Part shown: positions 19,060-29,547 of the stretch, piece after piece
Numbering within the stretch: the first letter of the stretch is position 1
Layout of the letters: every line of letters starts with the position of its first letter
Origin: Campylobacter troglodytis
GTDB lineage: Bacteria; Campylobacterota; Campylobacteria; Campylobacterales; Campylobacteraceae
Length of the DNA stretch: 64,000 bases
Assembly: GCF_006864425.1 (NCBI RefSeq)
Contig: NZ_QHLI01000001.1
Location: 1-64,000, forward strand
Direction: 5' to 3'
Notes under the pieces: generated by a model
Seen by the model: the letters and a program-made list of their open reading frames with translations, nothing else
What the model was told of the DNA's origin: nothing
Databases searched by the model: none
Made by a program: the position numbers and the translations under genes

Positions 19060-19356
19060 TTGCTTTACTTGTGTATTTGCAAGAAGACACATCGTAGAGT
19101 AAAACAGATCAAATTCAAGTTTGCAAAGGCAGTAAATCACATAAATGAGATAGAAAGCCTTTCTACCTCACTAAGGCTTATAACTGAGTAGTGAAAGAAG
19201 CTTTTTTTAAATTTATGCTTGCCAAAGTTCGTGGCATAAAGAAGATTTTGCTCTTCGCTTAAAAGCAATAAAATTAAGAAAAAAAATTTAGGACAAAATC
19301 TCTATCAAAGTTTATTAAAATTGATAAGCCAAGATCATATTAAGCTTAATTAAGCC
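19060..19356 (+). mobile_element. Decayed IS1595-type 3' fragment
   Basis: It carries degenerate transposase sequence with AATCACATAAATGAGAT near 19144, an altered hairpin insert (about 19170-19200), and the alternative right end finishing AAGCTTAATTAAGCC at 19356. 18696-19059 and 19357-19450 hold no gene. Confidence 0.55.
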
Positions 19357-19454
19357 TTCCATTAAAACACCTTGCACCCTTTAAAATAAGCATTTAATTT
19401 AGCTAAATTTGGGAATTTTGTCTAAAAACTAGGCTTAAGATGGGTATTTTTTGA

Positions 19455-19460
19455 TATAAT
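19455..19460 (+). promoter_or_regulatory. Sigma70 -10 box
   Basis: TATAAT in the context TTTGATATAATTT lies 25 bases before the ATG at 19486, with a T-rich stretch upstream as in Campylobacter promoters. Confidence 0.55.
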
Positions 19461-19485
19461 TTAGGCAAATTTTTAAGGCATTCTT

Positions 19486-19977
19486 ATGAAGATCAAGAAA
19501 AGATTTTTAGCTCTTTTGTTTAAGATCTCTGATTATCCTGTTTTGTTTAGAGACCTTTTAGAAGCAAATGCACTTTTTAATGAAGGCATGCTTGTTGATA
19601 CGGCTAAGCTTAATTATAAAATTAAAACCCTAAATGCCTACTTGCTTTACGCAGCTTTTTGTTCTCTTATCTTGCTTCCCCTACTTTTCATAACGCATTC
19701 TTCTTTTACCCTGATCGATTTTCACCTAAGCATTATCAGTGCTGTGCTAGTAACTGCTTGTGTTTTTATAGGCTTTGATATATTTAGAGCTTATGCGAGA
19801 AAGCTTATGACAAAAAGGCTTATTCAAAGGGCCTGGGTGCTTCATTTTCCACATTTTCCTTATGAAAAATACTCAAAGATCCTAGCTGAAATTTACAAGG
19901 AAGCAATCAAAAAAGAAATCCCACGCAATGCCTTAAAAAACTATGTCTTAGAGCAGATCATAACTCATTCTAAATAA
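19486..19977 (+). CDS. Small inner-membrane protein, 163 aa
   Basis: The product has two membrane helices (LNAYLLYAAFCSLILLPLLF and IISAVLVTACVFIGFDIF) between a basic N-terminus and a soluble C-terminal part. Its 3' end overlaps the convergent gene at 19965 by 13 bp. The function is unknown. I recall an equivalent small membrane gene beside the rsmH pair in C. jejuni. Confidence 0.75.
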   Translation: MKIKKRFLALLFKISDYPVLFRDLLEANALFNEGMLVDTAKLNYKIKTLNAYLLYAAFCSLILLPLLFITHSSFTLIDFHLSIISAVLVTACVFIGFDIFRAYARKLMTKRLIQRAWVLHFPHFPYEKYSKILAEIYKEAIKKEIPRNALKNYVLEQIITHSK

Positions 19978-20807
19978 TCTAAGATCTGATTTTGAAATCT
20001 CATATTTTCAAGTGCCTTTTTTAACTCCTTGTTTTCCTCGCTCAAAACGCTTTCTTGACTTCTTAGAGTGGCTATTTCTCTACTTAGATAGTAGATATTA
20101 TTTCTTATATAAATTTGTGGCACAAAGATCACAATGGCAAAGCCTATAAGTAAGATGGCAAATAAGAGCTGATTGAAATTAAAATTCCTCTCCTCATTCA
20201 TAGCCTCGCTGTAAGTATCAAGCAAGCTTTCCTTAGCCTTTAAGCTGGTATTATCAAGAGGCTTTTGCACTTCTTTTAGCACTTGTTGTTGAGGGGTGAT
20301 TGAAATGTTTAATCTTTCTTCTTTTTTTAAATTTATTTTTGTTAAAACTTCTTTTTTGGGCTCAAAGCTTCTTGTTTGCATTAAGCCTTCTTCTTTGTTG
20401 TCTTGCTTTTTTGGTAAGCTATCAAAGCCTTTTGCAAGGCTTTTTGCTTTTTCTAGCTCTCTTTCTTTGGGAGCTTTTTTTTTGAATTTTGCTATAATTT
20501 TAGAGCTTAATGATCTTCTTTCTTCTAATTTTACATTTATTAGATCTTCTTTAAGATAGATGCTTTTTTCCTTTTTAAACTCCTTAGGCTCCTTACTTGG
20601 TGCTTCAAGCTCCTCAATATGAAGTTCGTTAAATAAGGTTTTTTTGCTCCTTGTCAATCTTTCTTTTAAAAGATCATTTTTAGGCTCTTTTGGGGTATCT
20701 ATGAGGACAGCTCTTCCTTCTTTGATCTGTCTTGAGTATTTAAGCATCTTTTTGCGGATATCTTCTTTTTCCCTCAAAAACTCATCATCCATCTTTTCAA
20801 ACCTCAT
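19965..20807 (-). CDS. FtsL-like single-pass protein with long cytoplasmic tail, 280 aa
   Basis: About 205 residues of charged Lys/Glu-rich sequence precede one membrane helix (FNFNQLLFAILLIGFAIVIF, about 209-228). A short periplasmic coiled coil follows (IATLRSQESVLSEENKELKK). The gene overlaps rsmH by 11 bp and sits where ftsL lies in the dcw cluster (rsmH-ftsL). That order and the topology suggest the divisome protein FtsL. The very long cytoplasmic N-terminus is unusual, because typical FtsL is about 90-120 aa. The function is inferred from position and topology only. Confidence 0.65.
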   Translation of the reverse strand: MRFEKMDDEFLREKEDIRKKMLKYSRQIKEGRAVLIDTPKEPKNDLLKERLTRSKKTLFNELHIEELEAPSKEPKEFKKEKSIYLKEDLINVKLEERRSLSSKIIAKFKKKAPKERELEKAKSLAKGFDSLPKKQDNKEEGLMQTRSFEPKKEVLTKINLKKEERLNISITPQQQVLKEVQKPLDNTSLKAKESLLDTYSEAMNEERNFNFNQLLFAILLIGFAIVIFVPQIYIRNNIYYLSREIATLRSQESVLSEENKELKKALENMRFQNQILDYLE

Positions 20808-21738
20808 TAAAGCAAAAAAGTCTAAGTTTTGCGCTACTTGATCTAGAATTTATGATTAATTCAGCCTCACTTGGTCTAAGTGGCTTTTTTGTGAGTATTT
20901 TACCTAAATTATGATTATTTTGACAAGTACAACGCAGGGCAAACTTAGGGCAAATACAGCTTTTAGCCCATTCTTTAAAGGCATTTTTCACAAGCCTATC
21001 CTCAAGCGAGTGAAAACAAATGATGGCTAAAACACACCCACTTAGCCTAGCATTTTTTATGCTAGTTAAGAGGCTTTGCAAGGCATTAAGCTCGTCATTT
21101 ACAGCTATTCTAAGAGCTTGAAATACTAAAACAGCCTTTGAAACGCTGCGTCCGCTTAGCTTGTCAAAACCAATGATACTAGCTAGATCCTTGCCACTTT
21201 GAATTTGCCCTCCTTTGCGAGTCTGACAAATTTTAAAAGCCAAATTTTTAGCCTCTTTAAGCTCACCAAAGTCCTTTAATATACCCTCAAGCTCACTTTG
21301 AGGGGCATAATTTACAAGCTCAAAGGCACTTGTTTCACTTTTAGCATTCATTCTCATATCCAAAGTGCTAGAATTCACGCTAAAGCCCCTTTTGTCGCTA
21401 TCAAGCTGCCAAGAAGATACACCCAAATCAGCCAAAATTCCCTTAACTTCTCTTGTATCAATGCCTTGTAAAAGCCTTGAAAAATTACAGTGATGAAACT
21501 GCACTCTATCCTTGAATTTAGCAAGTCTTTGTCTAGCAAAGCTAAGAGCTTCTAGATCTTGATCGCAAGCTATAAGCTTGATCTTCTCATTTGCATTTAA
21601 AAGTGCCTCGCTATGTCCCCCAAAGCCCACAGTAGCATCTATGATCACACCTTCTTTTAGCCCCTTAAAAGCACTTAAAATTTCATTTAACATAATGGGG
21701 ATGTGAGGGGGCTTATTTATATTTAATTTATCTTGCAA
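20797..21738 (-). CDS. rsmH: 16S rRNA (cytosine-1402 N4) methyltransferase
   Basis: RsmH (MraW) methylates C1402 of 16S rRNA in the decoding centre using S-adenosylmethionine. The 313-aa product shows HIPIMLNEIL, the SAM loop DATVGFGGHSEALL, GILADLGVSSWQLD and CFHSLEDRLVKNAF, all standard for the family. The C-terminus with KPLRPSEAELIINSRSSSAKLR is intact. It overlaps the FtsL-like gene by 11 bp, the usual first step of a dcw-type order. 21739-22167 has no gene. Confidence 0.96.
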   Translation of the reverse strand: MQDKLNINKPPHIPIMLNEILSAFKGLKEGVIIDATVGFGGHSEALLNANEKIKLIACDQDLEALSFARQRLAKFKDRVQFHHCNFSRLLQGIDTREVKGILADLGVSSWQLDSDKRGFSVNSSTLDMRMNAKSETSAFELVNYAPQSELEGILKDFGELKEAKNLAFKICQTRKGGQIQSGKDLASIIGFDKLSGRSVSKAVLVFQALRIAVNDELNALQSLLTSIKNARLSGCVLAIICFHSLEDRLVKNAFKEWAKSCICPKFALRCTCQNNHNLGKILTKKPLRPSEAELIINSRSSSAKLRLFCFNEV

Positions 21739-22167
21739 ACTCTCAACCTTTTTTGAAACAAGTGCTTGAATTTAAATCATTTTAAATAGCTTGTCAAGGA
21801 TTTTTTGTTTTATAAAGACTTTTTTTGAAGCCTCATTTTAGCCCTACTTAATCTTAGATAAATTTAGCTTAATTTTTAAATTTAAACCTTTTTAAAATTA
21901 GCTTAAAACGACAGTTTAACTATAAATTCACAAGTTTAAATTCAAAAACCCAAAAGGTGCAAAAATTCACAAAATATCATTTTCAACTTAAACAAATATT
22001 AAACATAGAAGCTCTTTTGAAAATTCAAGCTTAAAATTCTTTAAAATTTTTGTGTTTAGCAAAACAAGGACATTAAATTTAAAGCTTCTTGTTTTAGTAT
22101 TTTTAAAAACTTGTTGATTAAATTTAAAACTAAGACTAGCTAAAATTCGCAAAACTTAGAATTCAAG

Positions 22168-23049
22168 CTAGTCATTTTCTAAGATTAGCTTTTTTAAGGC
22201 TGCCATTCTTATTGCCACTCCGTTTTTTACCTGTTTTAACACCAAGGATCTCTCATCGGCTAAGACCTCATCGCTAATGTCTATGTTGCGATGCACAGGT
22301 CCTGGATGCAAGATAATCACCTTTTTGTCCTTAATCCTCTCCTTTGTGATACAAAAATCACTAGCATAATCCTTCAAAGACCCATACATTTGCGTTTCAT
22401 GCCTTTCTGTTTGAGTACGAAGGCTCATTATGATCTCAGCTTGTTCTATGCCCTCGTCTAAATTATAACACTTTGGCAAATTCACAGTTGGCATAAAATG
22501 AGGAGGTGCAACCAAGATCACCCTTATGCCAAAGCGAGTTAAAAGCTTTATGTTTGAAGCAGCAACCCTTGAATTTTTAATATCCCCAACTATAATAAGC
22601 GTTTTTCCCTCTATATCACCCTTAAAATGCTTACGAATGGTAAAAAGATCAAGCAAGGCTTGTGTGGGATGAGCATGTTTGCCATCCCCTCCGTTTAAAA
22701 CAGGGCAATTAACATACCTAGCAAGCTTAAAGGGGACCCCACTTTTGGAATGCCTCATCACAATGGCACTTGGTCCCATAGCATCTAAATTTGCAGCTGT
22801 GTCATAAAGGGTTTCGCCCTTACTGGACGAGCTTCTAGAAACATCAAGACGCAAAACCTTAGCATCAAGCCTTTGCGCTGCTGTTTCAAAGCTTGAGAGT
22901 GTGCGGGTGGAGTTTTCAAAGAAGATCGTAGTAACGGTTTTTCCCTTCAATAAGCTTCTAGGTCTTTCATCCAAAAACTCCTCTGTGTCCTTAAAAAGCC
23001 CTAGGATCTCGGCATTGCTTAGATCCTTAGTGGTGATTAAATGTCTCAT
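22168..23049 (-). CDS. pyrB: Aspartate carbamoyltransferase catalytic subunit
   Basis: The enzyme condenses carbamoyl phosphate and aspartate in pyrimidine synthesis. The 293-aa sequence has the carbamoyl-phosphate motif [12 protein letters not shown], the [12 protein letters not shown] loop, [30 protein letters not shown] and [13 protein letters not shown]. All key residues are visible and the length is normal. It is a single gene. 23050-23600 is AT-rich and empty apart from short AAGCGAAGTTTCTT-like repeats. Confidence 0.96.
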   Translation of the reverse strand: MRHLITTKDLSNAEILGLFKDTEEFLDERPRSLLKGKTVTTIFFENSTRTLSSFETAAQRLDAKVLRLDVSRSSSSKGETLYDTAANLDAMGPSAIVMRHSKSGVPFKLARYVNCPVLNGGDGKHAHPTQALLDLFTIRKHFKGDIEGKTLIIVGDIKNSRVAASNIKLLTRFGIRVILVAPPHFMPTVNLPKCYNLDEGIEQAEIIMSLRTQTERHETQMYGSLKDYASDFCITKERIKDKKVIILHPGPVHRNIDISDEVLADERSLVLKQVKNGVAIRMAALKKLILEND

Positions 23050-23600
23050 TGCCTCTTCCTTTCTTTTAATTTTAGCAAGGATTAGTGTTAAAAACTGTTA
23101 AATTTAAAAAATCTTTTATAAAAGTTCTCATTTTTTATTTATCTTATCATAAACAAGATCTTAAAGCCTAGTTTCTTTGTAAAGCGAAGTTTCTTTAAAA
23201 AGACAGTTTTCTCAAATAAAGCTAAACTCATTTAAAAACAAACTCTCTTTAAAAATATCTTTTTAAAAAACTGAGTTCTAGGACAAACAAAGATCAACAC
23301 TTTTTAAAAAAGCAACTCAAATAAACAGTTTTGAATTCTTATTCAAAAAGATATTATTTTGTCGTTTCAAGCACTGAAAAGAAACTAAAAAAATTCAAGC
23401 CCTTGTGTGAATTTTAGAAAATACCTTTAATTTCTTGCATTTTCTTGCAAAAATTCCTAGCTTCATTCATTGAAAATTATCTTTTATTAAACACCAGCAA
23501 GAAATTATTTTTAAGGCTTTAAGATAAGACATTTTATCTAAGATCAATACTTTTTAAAAATTAACTAAAACAAACAAAAAATATCACTTAAATTTTACCC

Positions 23601-26435
23601 TCAATCCTCCAAACTCAAATAATACCCCGTATATGAGCCTGTCTTTTTGTGCGTTTTAGCTATCTTTTCAACACTCCCACAAGCGATGATTTTCCCGCCC
23701 TTTACGCCTCCTTCTGGTCCCATATCTATGATATAATCAGCGTTTTTAATCACATCTAAATTATGCTCGATTACAAAGACTGAATTTCCAAGCTCCACCA
23801 AATGTTGAAGCACGAGTATGAGTTTATTTACATCCTCAAAATGAAGCCCTGTGGTTGGCTCATCGAGTATATACAAAGTCTTTCCTGTGTCTGTGCGGCT
23901 TAGCTCTTTTGCTAGCTTTATGCGCTGAGCCTCGCCCCCACTTAAAGTGGTGGCATTTTGCCCCAAGGTAAGATAATCAAGCCCCACCTTCACAAGCGTA
24001 TCAAGCTTTTGATGAATTTTAGGCACGCTCATAAAAAACTCATTTGCCTCCTCTATGCTCATAGCCAAAACATCGGCTATGTTTTTGTTTTTGTAGCTTA
24101 CCTTAAGCGTGGCTTCGTTGTAGCGTTTGCCCTTGCAAGCATCGCAAACCACCATTACATCGGGCAAAAAGTGCATTTCTATCTTAATCTCGCCATCCCC
24201 TTGACACTTCTCACAGCGCCCACCCTTGACATTAAAGCTAAAACGCCCTGCCTTGTAGCCTAGCATCTTCGCCTCTTTTGTCGCAGCAAAAAGATTGCGA
24301 ATCTCATCCATAGCACCTGTGTAGGTGGCTGGATTTGAGCGAGGGGTTCGCCCTATTGGGCTTTGATCTAGGTAAATCACCTTATCAAGCTGCTCTAAGC
24401 CCTCAATTTGCACACCCTTTAGCTTTTTAATCTTCTTAGCCCTGTTTAATTCCTCTTGGGCAAAGGGCAAGAGCGTTTGCAAGATAAGAGAGCTTTTGCC
24501 AGAGCCTGACACGCCTGTGATGGCTACTAGATTTCGCAGGGGAAATTTGGCGTTTAAATTCACAATGTTATTGATATGGACATTTTTTAGGCTTAGCCAC
24601 TCGCTTTGCGGACGGTCTTTTCGGTGATTTATGCTTTTTTTATGAGTGAGATAAAGTGCGGTTTGGCTACCACCTTGAATGAGCTTTTCATAGCTTCCTG
24701 CAAAAACCACCTCGCCTCCAAATTTACCAGCCTTTGGACCAATATCGACTATGAAATCAGCCTCTTGTATGGTCTTTTTGTCGTGTTCGACAACGATGAG
24801 GGTGTTGCCTTTGGCTTGCAAATTCCTTAAGGTTTTAATGAGCTTTTGGGTGTCTCTTTCGTGAAGACCAATGCTAGGCTCATCTAAAACATACATTACT
24901 CCGCTTAAACCGCTTCCTATTTGAGAGGCTATGCGAATTCTTTGAGCCTCGCCTCCGCTAATGGTGCGTGCATCTCGTCCCAAAGATAAATAGCCAAGTC
25001 CCACATCAAAAAGAAAGTAAAGCCTCTCGTTAATTTCTTTTAAAATGGGCGCTGCGATGAGCTTTTGCTGCTTTGTGAGATACTCAAAATTGCTTGAATT
25101 TGAGAAAAAATTCACGCAGTCCTCAATGCTCATTTGCAAAATCTCCCCTATGCCCTTATTCGCCACTCTTACAGCAAGGCTTTGAGGACCTAGGCGAAAT
25201 CCCCCGCAGTCCTTGCAAACAAGCTCTGTCATAAAATTTTCCAAGTCCTTTTCATCTTTAAGCATATCATAAGAAAACTTCACAACCCCCTCAAAATGCC
25301 TTTTAAGGCGGTGTCTTTTCCAAAAAAAGTCAATCTCTTTTGAGTTGCCATAAAGGATTATCCTTTGTTCGCTCTCATTTAGCTCGCAAAAGGGCTTTTT
25401 TATGTCTATGTAATTTTGCTCACAAAATGCACACAAAAACTTGTAATAATAGCTCTTGTTAAAGCCATACATAGTCTTAATCGCCCCGTTTTCAATGCTT
25501 AAATTCTCATCAATGAGCCTCTTCATATCAAGAGAAAAGCGAATGCCAAGCCCATCGCAATTCTCACAAGCACCCTTTGGGGAGTTAAAAGAAAAGCTCA
25601 AAGGCTCAAGGGGCAAAAAAGAGATCTTACAGTCAAAACAAGCATTATGCTCGCTATAATGAAAATGCTTTGAAATGCCTAGCTCCTCAGCATTTAGCAC
25701 CTCAACCTCAAGCTCGCCAAAGCTCTCAACAAGCCCTTTTTCAACATCACTTGCCAAACGGTTTAACAAGTCCTCCTTAATCTCAAGCCTATCAATGACT
25801 AGCTTTATAGTGTGCTTTTTACTCTTTCCTAGCTCAATTTCCTCATCAAGCCGCACCATAACCCCATCAATTTGCGCCCTCACATAGCCCTTTGCAAGCA
25901 AGCTTTCTAATAAGTCGGTGAAAGTTCCCTTTTTCTCACGCACAAGGGGGGCAAAGATGATGATTTTAGCCCCCAAGGGAAGCTTTAAAATCTCATTTAC
26001 TATGTCGCTTGCACTCATACTAGATACCACCTTGGCGCACTTGTGGCAGTGCTGAATGCCCACCCTTGCATACAAAAGCCTGAGATAATCATAAATTTCA
26101 GTGATGGTTCCAACTGTGGAGCGAGGATTTTTGCTAGTTGTCTTTTGATCAATCGCAATAGCAGGGGTTAAGCCCTCGATTTTATCAACATCTGGCTTGC
26201 CAACCTTGTCTAAAAACTGCCTTGCGTAAGCACTGAGACTTTCTATGTAGCGGCGCTGTCCTTCTGCATAAAGAGTAGAAAAGGCAAGTGTGCTTTTGCC
26301 AGACCCTGAAAGCCCTGTGAAAACGACAAGCTGATTTTTGGGGATTTGTAGATTTATGTTTTTGAGGTTGTTTTCCCTTGCACCGATAATCTTAATGCTT
26401 TCGTTCAAAGCCTTGTCCTTTATGAATTTAATCAA
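23601..26435 (-). CDS. uvrA: Excinuclease ABC subunit A
   Basis: UvrA is the damage-recognition ATPase of nucleotide excision repair. The 944-aa protein has two ABC modules: Walker A GLSGSGKSTLAF (about 41-52) and GVSGSGKSSLIL (about 630), and signatures with SGGEAQRI in both halves. Zinc-binding Cys sets are CHKC, CFDC/CENC and CEKCQGDGEIKIEMHFLPDV with CDAC. Walker B motifs are YVLDEPSIGLH and YILDEPTTGLH. Length and motifs are complete. It is monocistronic. 26436-26779 has no gene but contains several AAATTCAAGC motifs. Confidence 0.97.
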   Translation of the reverse strand: MIKFIKDKALNESIKIIGARENNLKNINLQIPKNQLVVFTGLSGSGKSTLAFSTLYAEGQRRYIESLSAYARQFLDKVGKPDVDKIEGLTPAIAIDQKTTSKNPRSTVGTITEIYDYLRLLYARVGIQHCHKCAKVVSSMSASDIVNEILKLPLGAKIIIFAPLVREKKGTFTDLLESLLAKGYVRAQIDGVMVRLDEEIELGKSKKHTIKLVIDRLEIKEDLLNRLASDVEKGLVESFGELEVEVLNAEELGISKHFHYSEHNACFDCKISFLPLEPLSFSFNSPKGACENCDGLGIRFSLDMKRLIDENLSIENGAIKTMYGFNKSYYYKFLCAFCEQNYIDIKKPFCELNESEQRIILYGNSKEIDFFWKRHRLKRHFEGVVKFSYDMLKDEKDLENFMTELVCKDCGGFRLGPQSLAVRVANKGIGEILQMSIEDCVNFFSNSSNFEYLTKQQKLIAAPILKEINERLYFLFDVGLGYLSLGRDARTISGGEAQRIRIASQIGSGLSGVMYVLDEPSIGLHERDTQKLIKTLRNLQAKGNTLIVVEHDKKTIQEADFIVDIGPKAGKFGGEVVFAGSYEKLIQGGSQTALYLTHKKSINHRKDRPQSEWLSLKNVHINNIVNLNAKFPLRNLVAITGVSGSGKSSLILQTLLPFAQEELNRAKKIKKLKGVQIEGLEQLDKVIYLDQSPIGRTPRSNPATYTGAMDEIRNLFAATKEAKMLGYKAGRFSFNVKGGRCEKCQGDGEIKIEMHFLPDVMVVCDACKGKRYNEATLKVSYKNKNIADVLAMSIEEANEFFMSVPKIHQKLDTLVKVGLDYLTLGQNATTLSGGEAQRIKLAKELSRTDTGKTLYILDEPTTGLHFEDVNKLILVLQHLVELGNSVFVIEHNLDVIKNADYIIDMGPEGGVKGGKIIACGSVEKIAKTHKKTGSYTGYYLSLED

Positions 26436-26779
26436 ACTTTGATTATAGCACTTTTTTGCTTAAATTTTTTAACTGTTTTTAAAGTACTTGTAGCTTGGGT
26501 TCTTGTGTATTTAAAATTTTGACTGTGGGTTTATGTTAAGTTCTTGCTTTGTGAATTTAAACAGGTCTTTAAAACAGTTAAACTTTGTAAAAAAAGATTA
26601 TAAAAATTCAAGCTTGTTTATAAACACAAAGCCCTTAAAAGTAAATTCAAGCTTTTTTAAAACAAAAATAGATTAAATGTAGTACGAAGGCAAGAAACTT
26701 GAAAGGAGGCTTAAATACCCCCTTTTTTAGCCATTTAAAAACTGTAAAAATATAAGCCTTCAAATAAAGCAAGTTAAAT

Positions 26780-29409
26780 TCAAGCCTCATTTTTTTCAAC
26801 AAAGTCATTAAGGTATTTTAAAAGCTTAAAAAAGTTTTCTTTGCTTTTATCATCTGGGGTGTAATTATTTTTATAGTTTTGACTTGACAAAAAACTTTTA
26901 CGATCTGTGTTTTTCCCCAAGTCTAGCCCTTCTAAGACCTCGTAATCTTTTTGAGAAAATAAATCTTCTATTTCAAGCTTGTTTGTGGCATTTTTATCAA
27001 AATCAACCGTAATGACAGCTAAATCCTTACTATTTTTGACATAGTCTCTTAGAGCCCGTCCTGCCTTGTCATTATCCACTAATAAAATAGCCTTATCTTT
27101 GTTTGCCTTAGCGATTTTGGGCAGCTCTTCTATGAGTAGTTTTTGCTTGTCAGTAAGGCTTTCTTTGCCCTCTTCAAATTTACCAAGCCCATTTACAGGC
27201 AAAAAGGCAAAATTTAGCCTTTCTCCCTTTTCTTTCTCAAAAAGTTGCTTAAATTTCGTAAGGTAATTATAATCCGTTATCCCCTCCACAAAGACAAACT
27301 GTTTTGCCTCCCACAAATGCTGCACCCCAAAGGCTTGTTTAATCTCTTTTAGAGCATCGACATTATCATCTGCTGAAAAAAAGTAGTTTATAATTTCACT
27401 ACTGCCATCCCCCTTTTGCCTAATGATTCGAAGCTCATCCAAAAAGTCCATATCTGCAAGAAAGGGCGAGTGCGTGCTTATGATGAAAGATATACCACTT
27501 GTTTTGGCAAATTCTTTCAAAAATTCACGCAAATGTCTTTGTGTAGGCACACTAAGAGTAGCCCCAAGCTCATCTATAAGCACCAGATCGCCTTTTTCTA
27601 AGCTTTGAGTGTGTAAAAAATTAAAGAAAAAGTTAAAAAACCACCTAAAGCCCACGGACTGCTGAGAGAGTTTTTGGGATTTTTCGTTTTTAAGAAGATA
27701 AAATTCAAGTTTATTGTCCTCTAAACCAAGCTCAAAGCTGTAAATTTCATCTTTATCCGTGCCATAATAAAGCTCGTTAAAACATTTTGTAACCGTGCTT
27801 TTTAATCGCTGATTTATGTTTTTTATAAGCTCTCGTCTTTGAAAGAATTTTTGGCTATCATAGTGTTTTTTTATCATTTCTCTACACTTTCCATCATCTG
27901 CTAAAACCTCAAAAAGACTGTTAAAAAAGCCTGACTCATCCAAATTTTTAGGCTCTATGTATAAATCATCATCTTTAAGCTCTTTTTCATCATAAACAAT
28001 CACTTTCGGACAAGGTTTTATGCCAAATTTGTTTTCAAGCTCGTAGCGTATAAGGCGATCTGCTTCGCCCTTGGCAAAGAAGATTTGTGCTAATCTATTG
28101 TGATATGCTTTAAGATCTGCTAAGTGATCTTCGCTTAAATAAGAATGTCTATTTAAAATATCCTTTCTTAATGTTTGCCATTCCTTATATACAGCATTAA
28201 ATTTATCTTGCTTTTTACCCAAATCAAAGTTTGCAAAATACTCAAATTCCTCATCAAGCAAGTTTATATTATCCTTTGTTCGATACCTATCTTTGTAATA
28301 AGAATCCCTAATCCAAGCAAGATTAAAAAATATCGCTTTTAAGTCTTTATACCACTGTTTAATTTTAGAGATAAATTCCTCATTAGAGCTAGCTTTGCTT
28401 TCTAATTCAGACTCGTTGGGGGGGGGGGGGTAGCACCTTGCAAAGTGGTAGTTTCTTGCAAATAGATAGTGCCTTGAGTAGTTTCTTGCAAAGAAGCCGG
28501 TAAAAAATCTTCGCTAAGCTTTTCTAACTCGTTTAGTTGATTTAAAGCCTTTTTGCCAAACTTGCTATCATTTACAAATACTTTCATATAAGAGATCTTG
28601 TCTTGCAAGGCTTTAATAGAGGCTTTTTTGTCTATTATGCTAGTATCTAACTCCTCATAAAGAGGATTTATAGGAATTTTTGATTTTTTAAAATCATCCT
28701 TTAAGAAGCTTATTAAATTCACACCATTACCAAGAGTTTTTGAGTTATTGGAGTTGATAGTAAAGTGGCAATTTGCGACAAAGGCTTTGTCATAGTTTTT
28801 TACCTCGCTTAAATTGCCAAAAGGCATAGTGCGAAAGCATTTAATGCTTTTGCCAGTATTAGACTCAGCCGAGCAAAGAAGCATTAAATTTTTATCCTTT
28901 AAGATAAGGCGAATTTCCTCTCTTGGATTTTCCTTGTCTTTGTCTAAATCAAACAAGCAAAGCACAGAAGAGCTTTTAAGCAAGTTCTTTAACTGTGTTA
29001 TGTACTCCTCAGTTGACATTTTTTCTTTTTTTGCCACTGTTTCTAGAGAATTTTCGCTAAAAACTATATTAAAAACCTTGTCCTTAAAGCTCTCATCAAG
29101 CTGTCTAAAATAGCTATCTATAAGCTTTTTAGAGCTATGTACTAGCCTTAAACTAGGCTCTTTATCCTCATCAATAAAATTTGGCTTATCATCTTCGCTT
29201 ATGCTTTTATCCCCAAAGGCTTGCAAAGCACCTAAAACATTGCTCTTGCCTGAATTGTTCTCGCCTACAAGGATGATTAAATCGCCCTTTGTGGCATCTG
29301 CGTTAAGTTCTAAATTTTCCACCTTGCCTATGCCAAGATTGCGAAAATTTGCTATTTCTAGCTTTCTTTGTAGTGTCATTCTTTGTCCTTTCTTATTAAA
29401 ATTTGTCAT
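26780..29409 (-). pseudogene. OLD-family ATPase/TOPRIM nuclease gene, split by a G13 tract
   Basis: One gene is present in two frames. The upstream part (28402-29409) has the ABC ATPase head: NFRNLG, Walker A GENNSGKSNVLGAL. The downstream part (open from the tract to 26780) has SQQSVGFRWFF (signature-like), Walker B LVLIDELGATLS, the H motif IISTHSPFLAD, and a TOPRIM domain with FVEGITDYNYL and ILLVDNDKAG. With 13 Cs on the coding strand the frame ends PPPPTSLN-stop. With 14 (or 11) it reads NESELESKASSNEEFISKIK straight into the second half, giving about 877 aa. OLD proteins act in anti-phage defence, for example in P2 OLD and Gabija-like systems. The gene is currently OFF in this sequence. 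Confidence 0.85.
28418..28430 (-). repeat. G13 homopolymer tract (C13 in the coding strand)
   Basis: Thirteen G in a row lie inside the OLD-family gene. It is the longest homopolymer of the window and is placed so that one-base slippage joins or separates the ATPase and TOPRIM halves. Confidence 0.92.
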
Positions 29410-29547
29410 TTGCGTGAATTTTACTAATTACACGACTTTGAATTTTAGCTTTTTATTTGTAAGTTCTGTGAATTTTTTGCCTTTTTTGTTGCAAGTTTAA
29501 GCACTAACTTGCAAATACCCATAAATCTAGCGAATTGTAGCCTTAAA

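Noticed and set aside
23958-25887. Several long ORFs on the plus strand within uvrA
   Set aside because: They are antisense shadows of a fully conserved 944-aa protein and have no ribosome-binding sites or family likeness.
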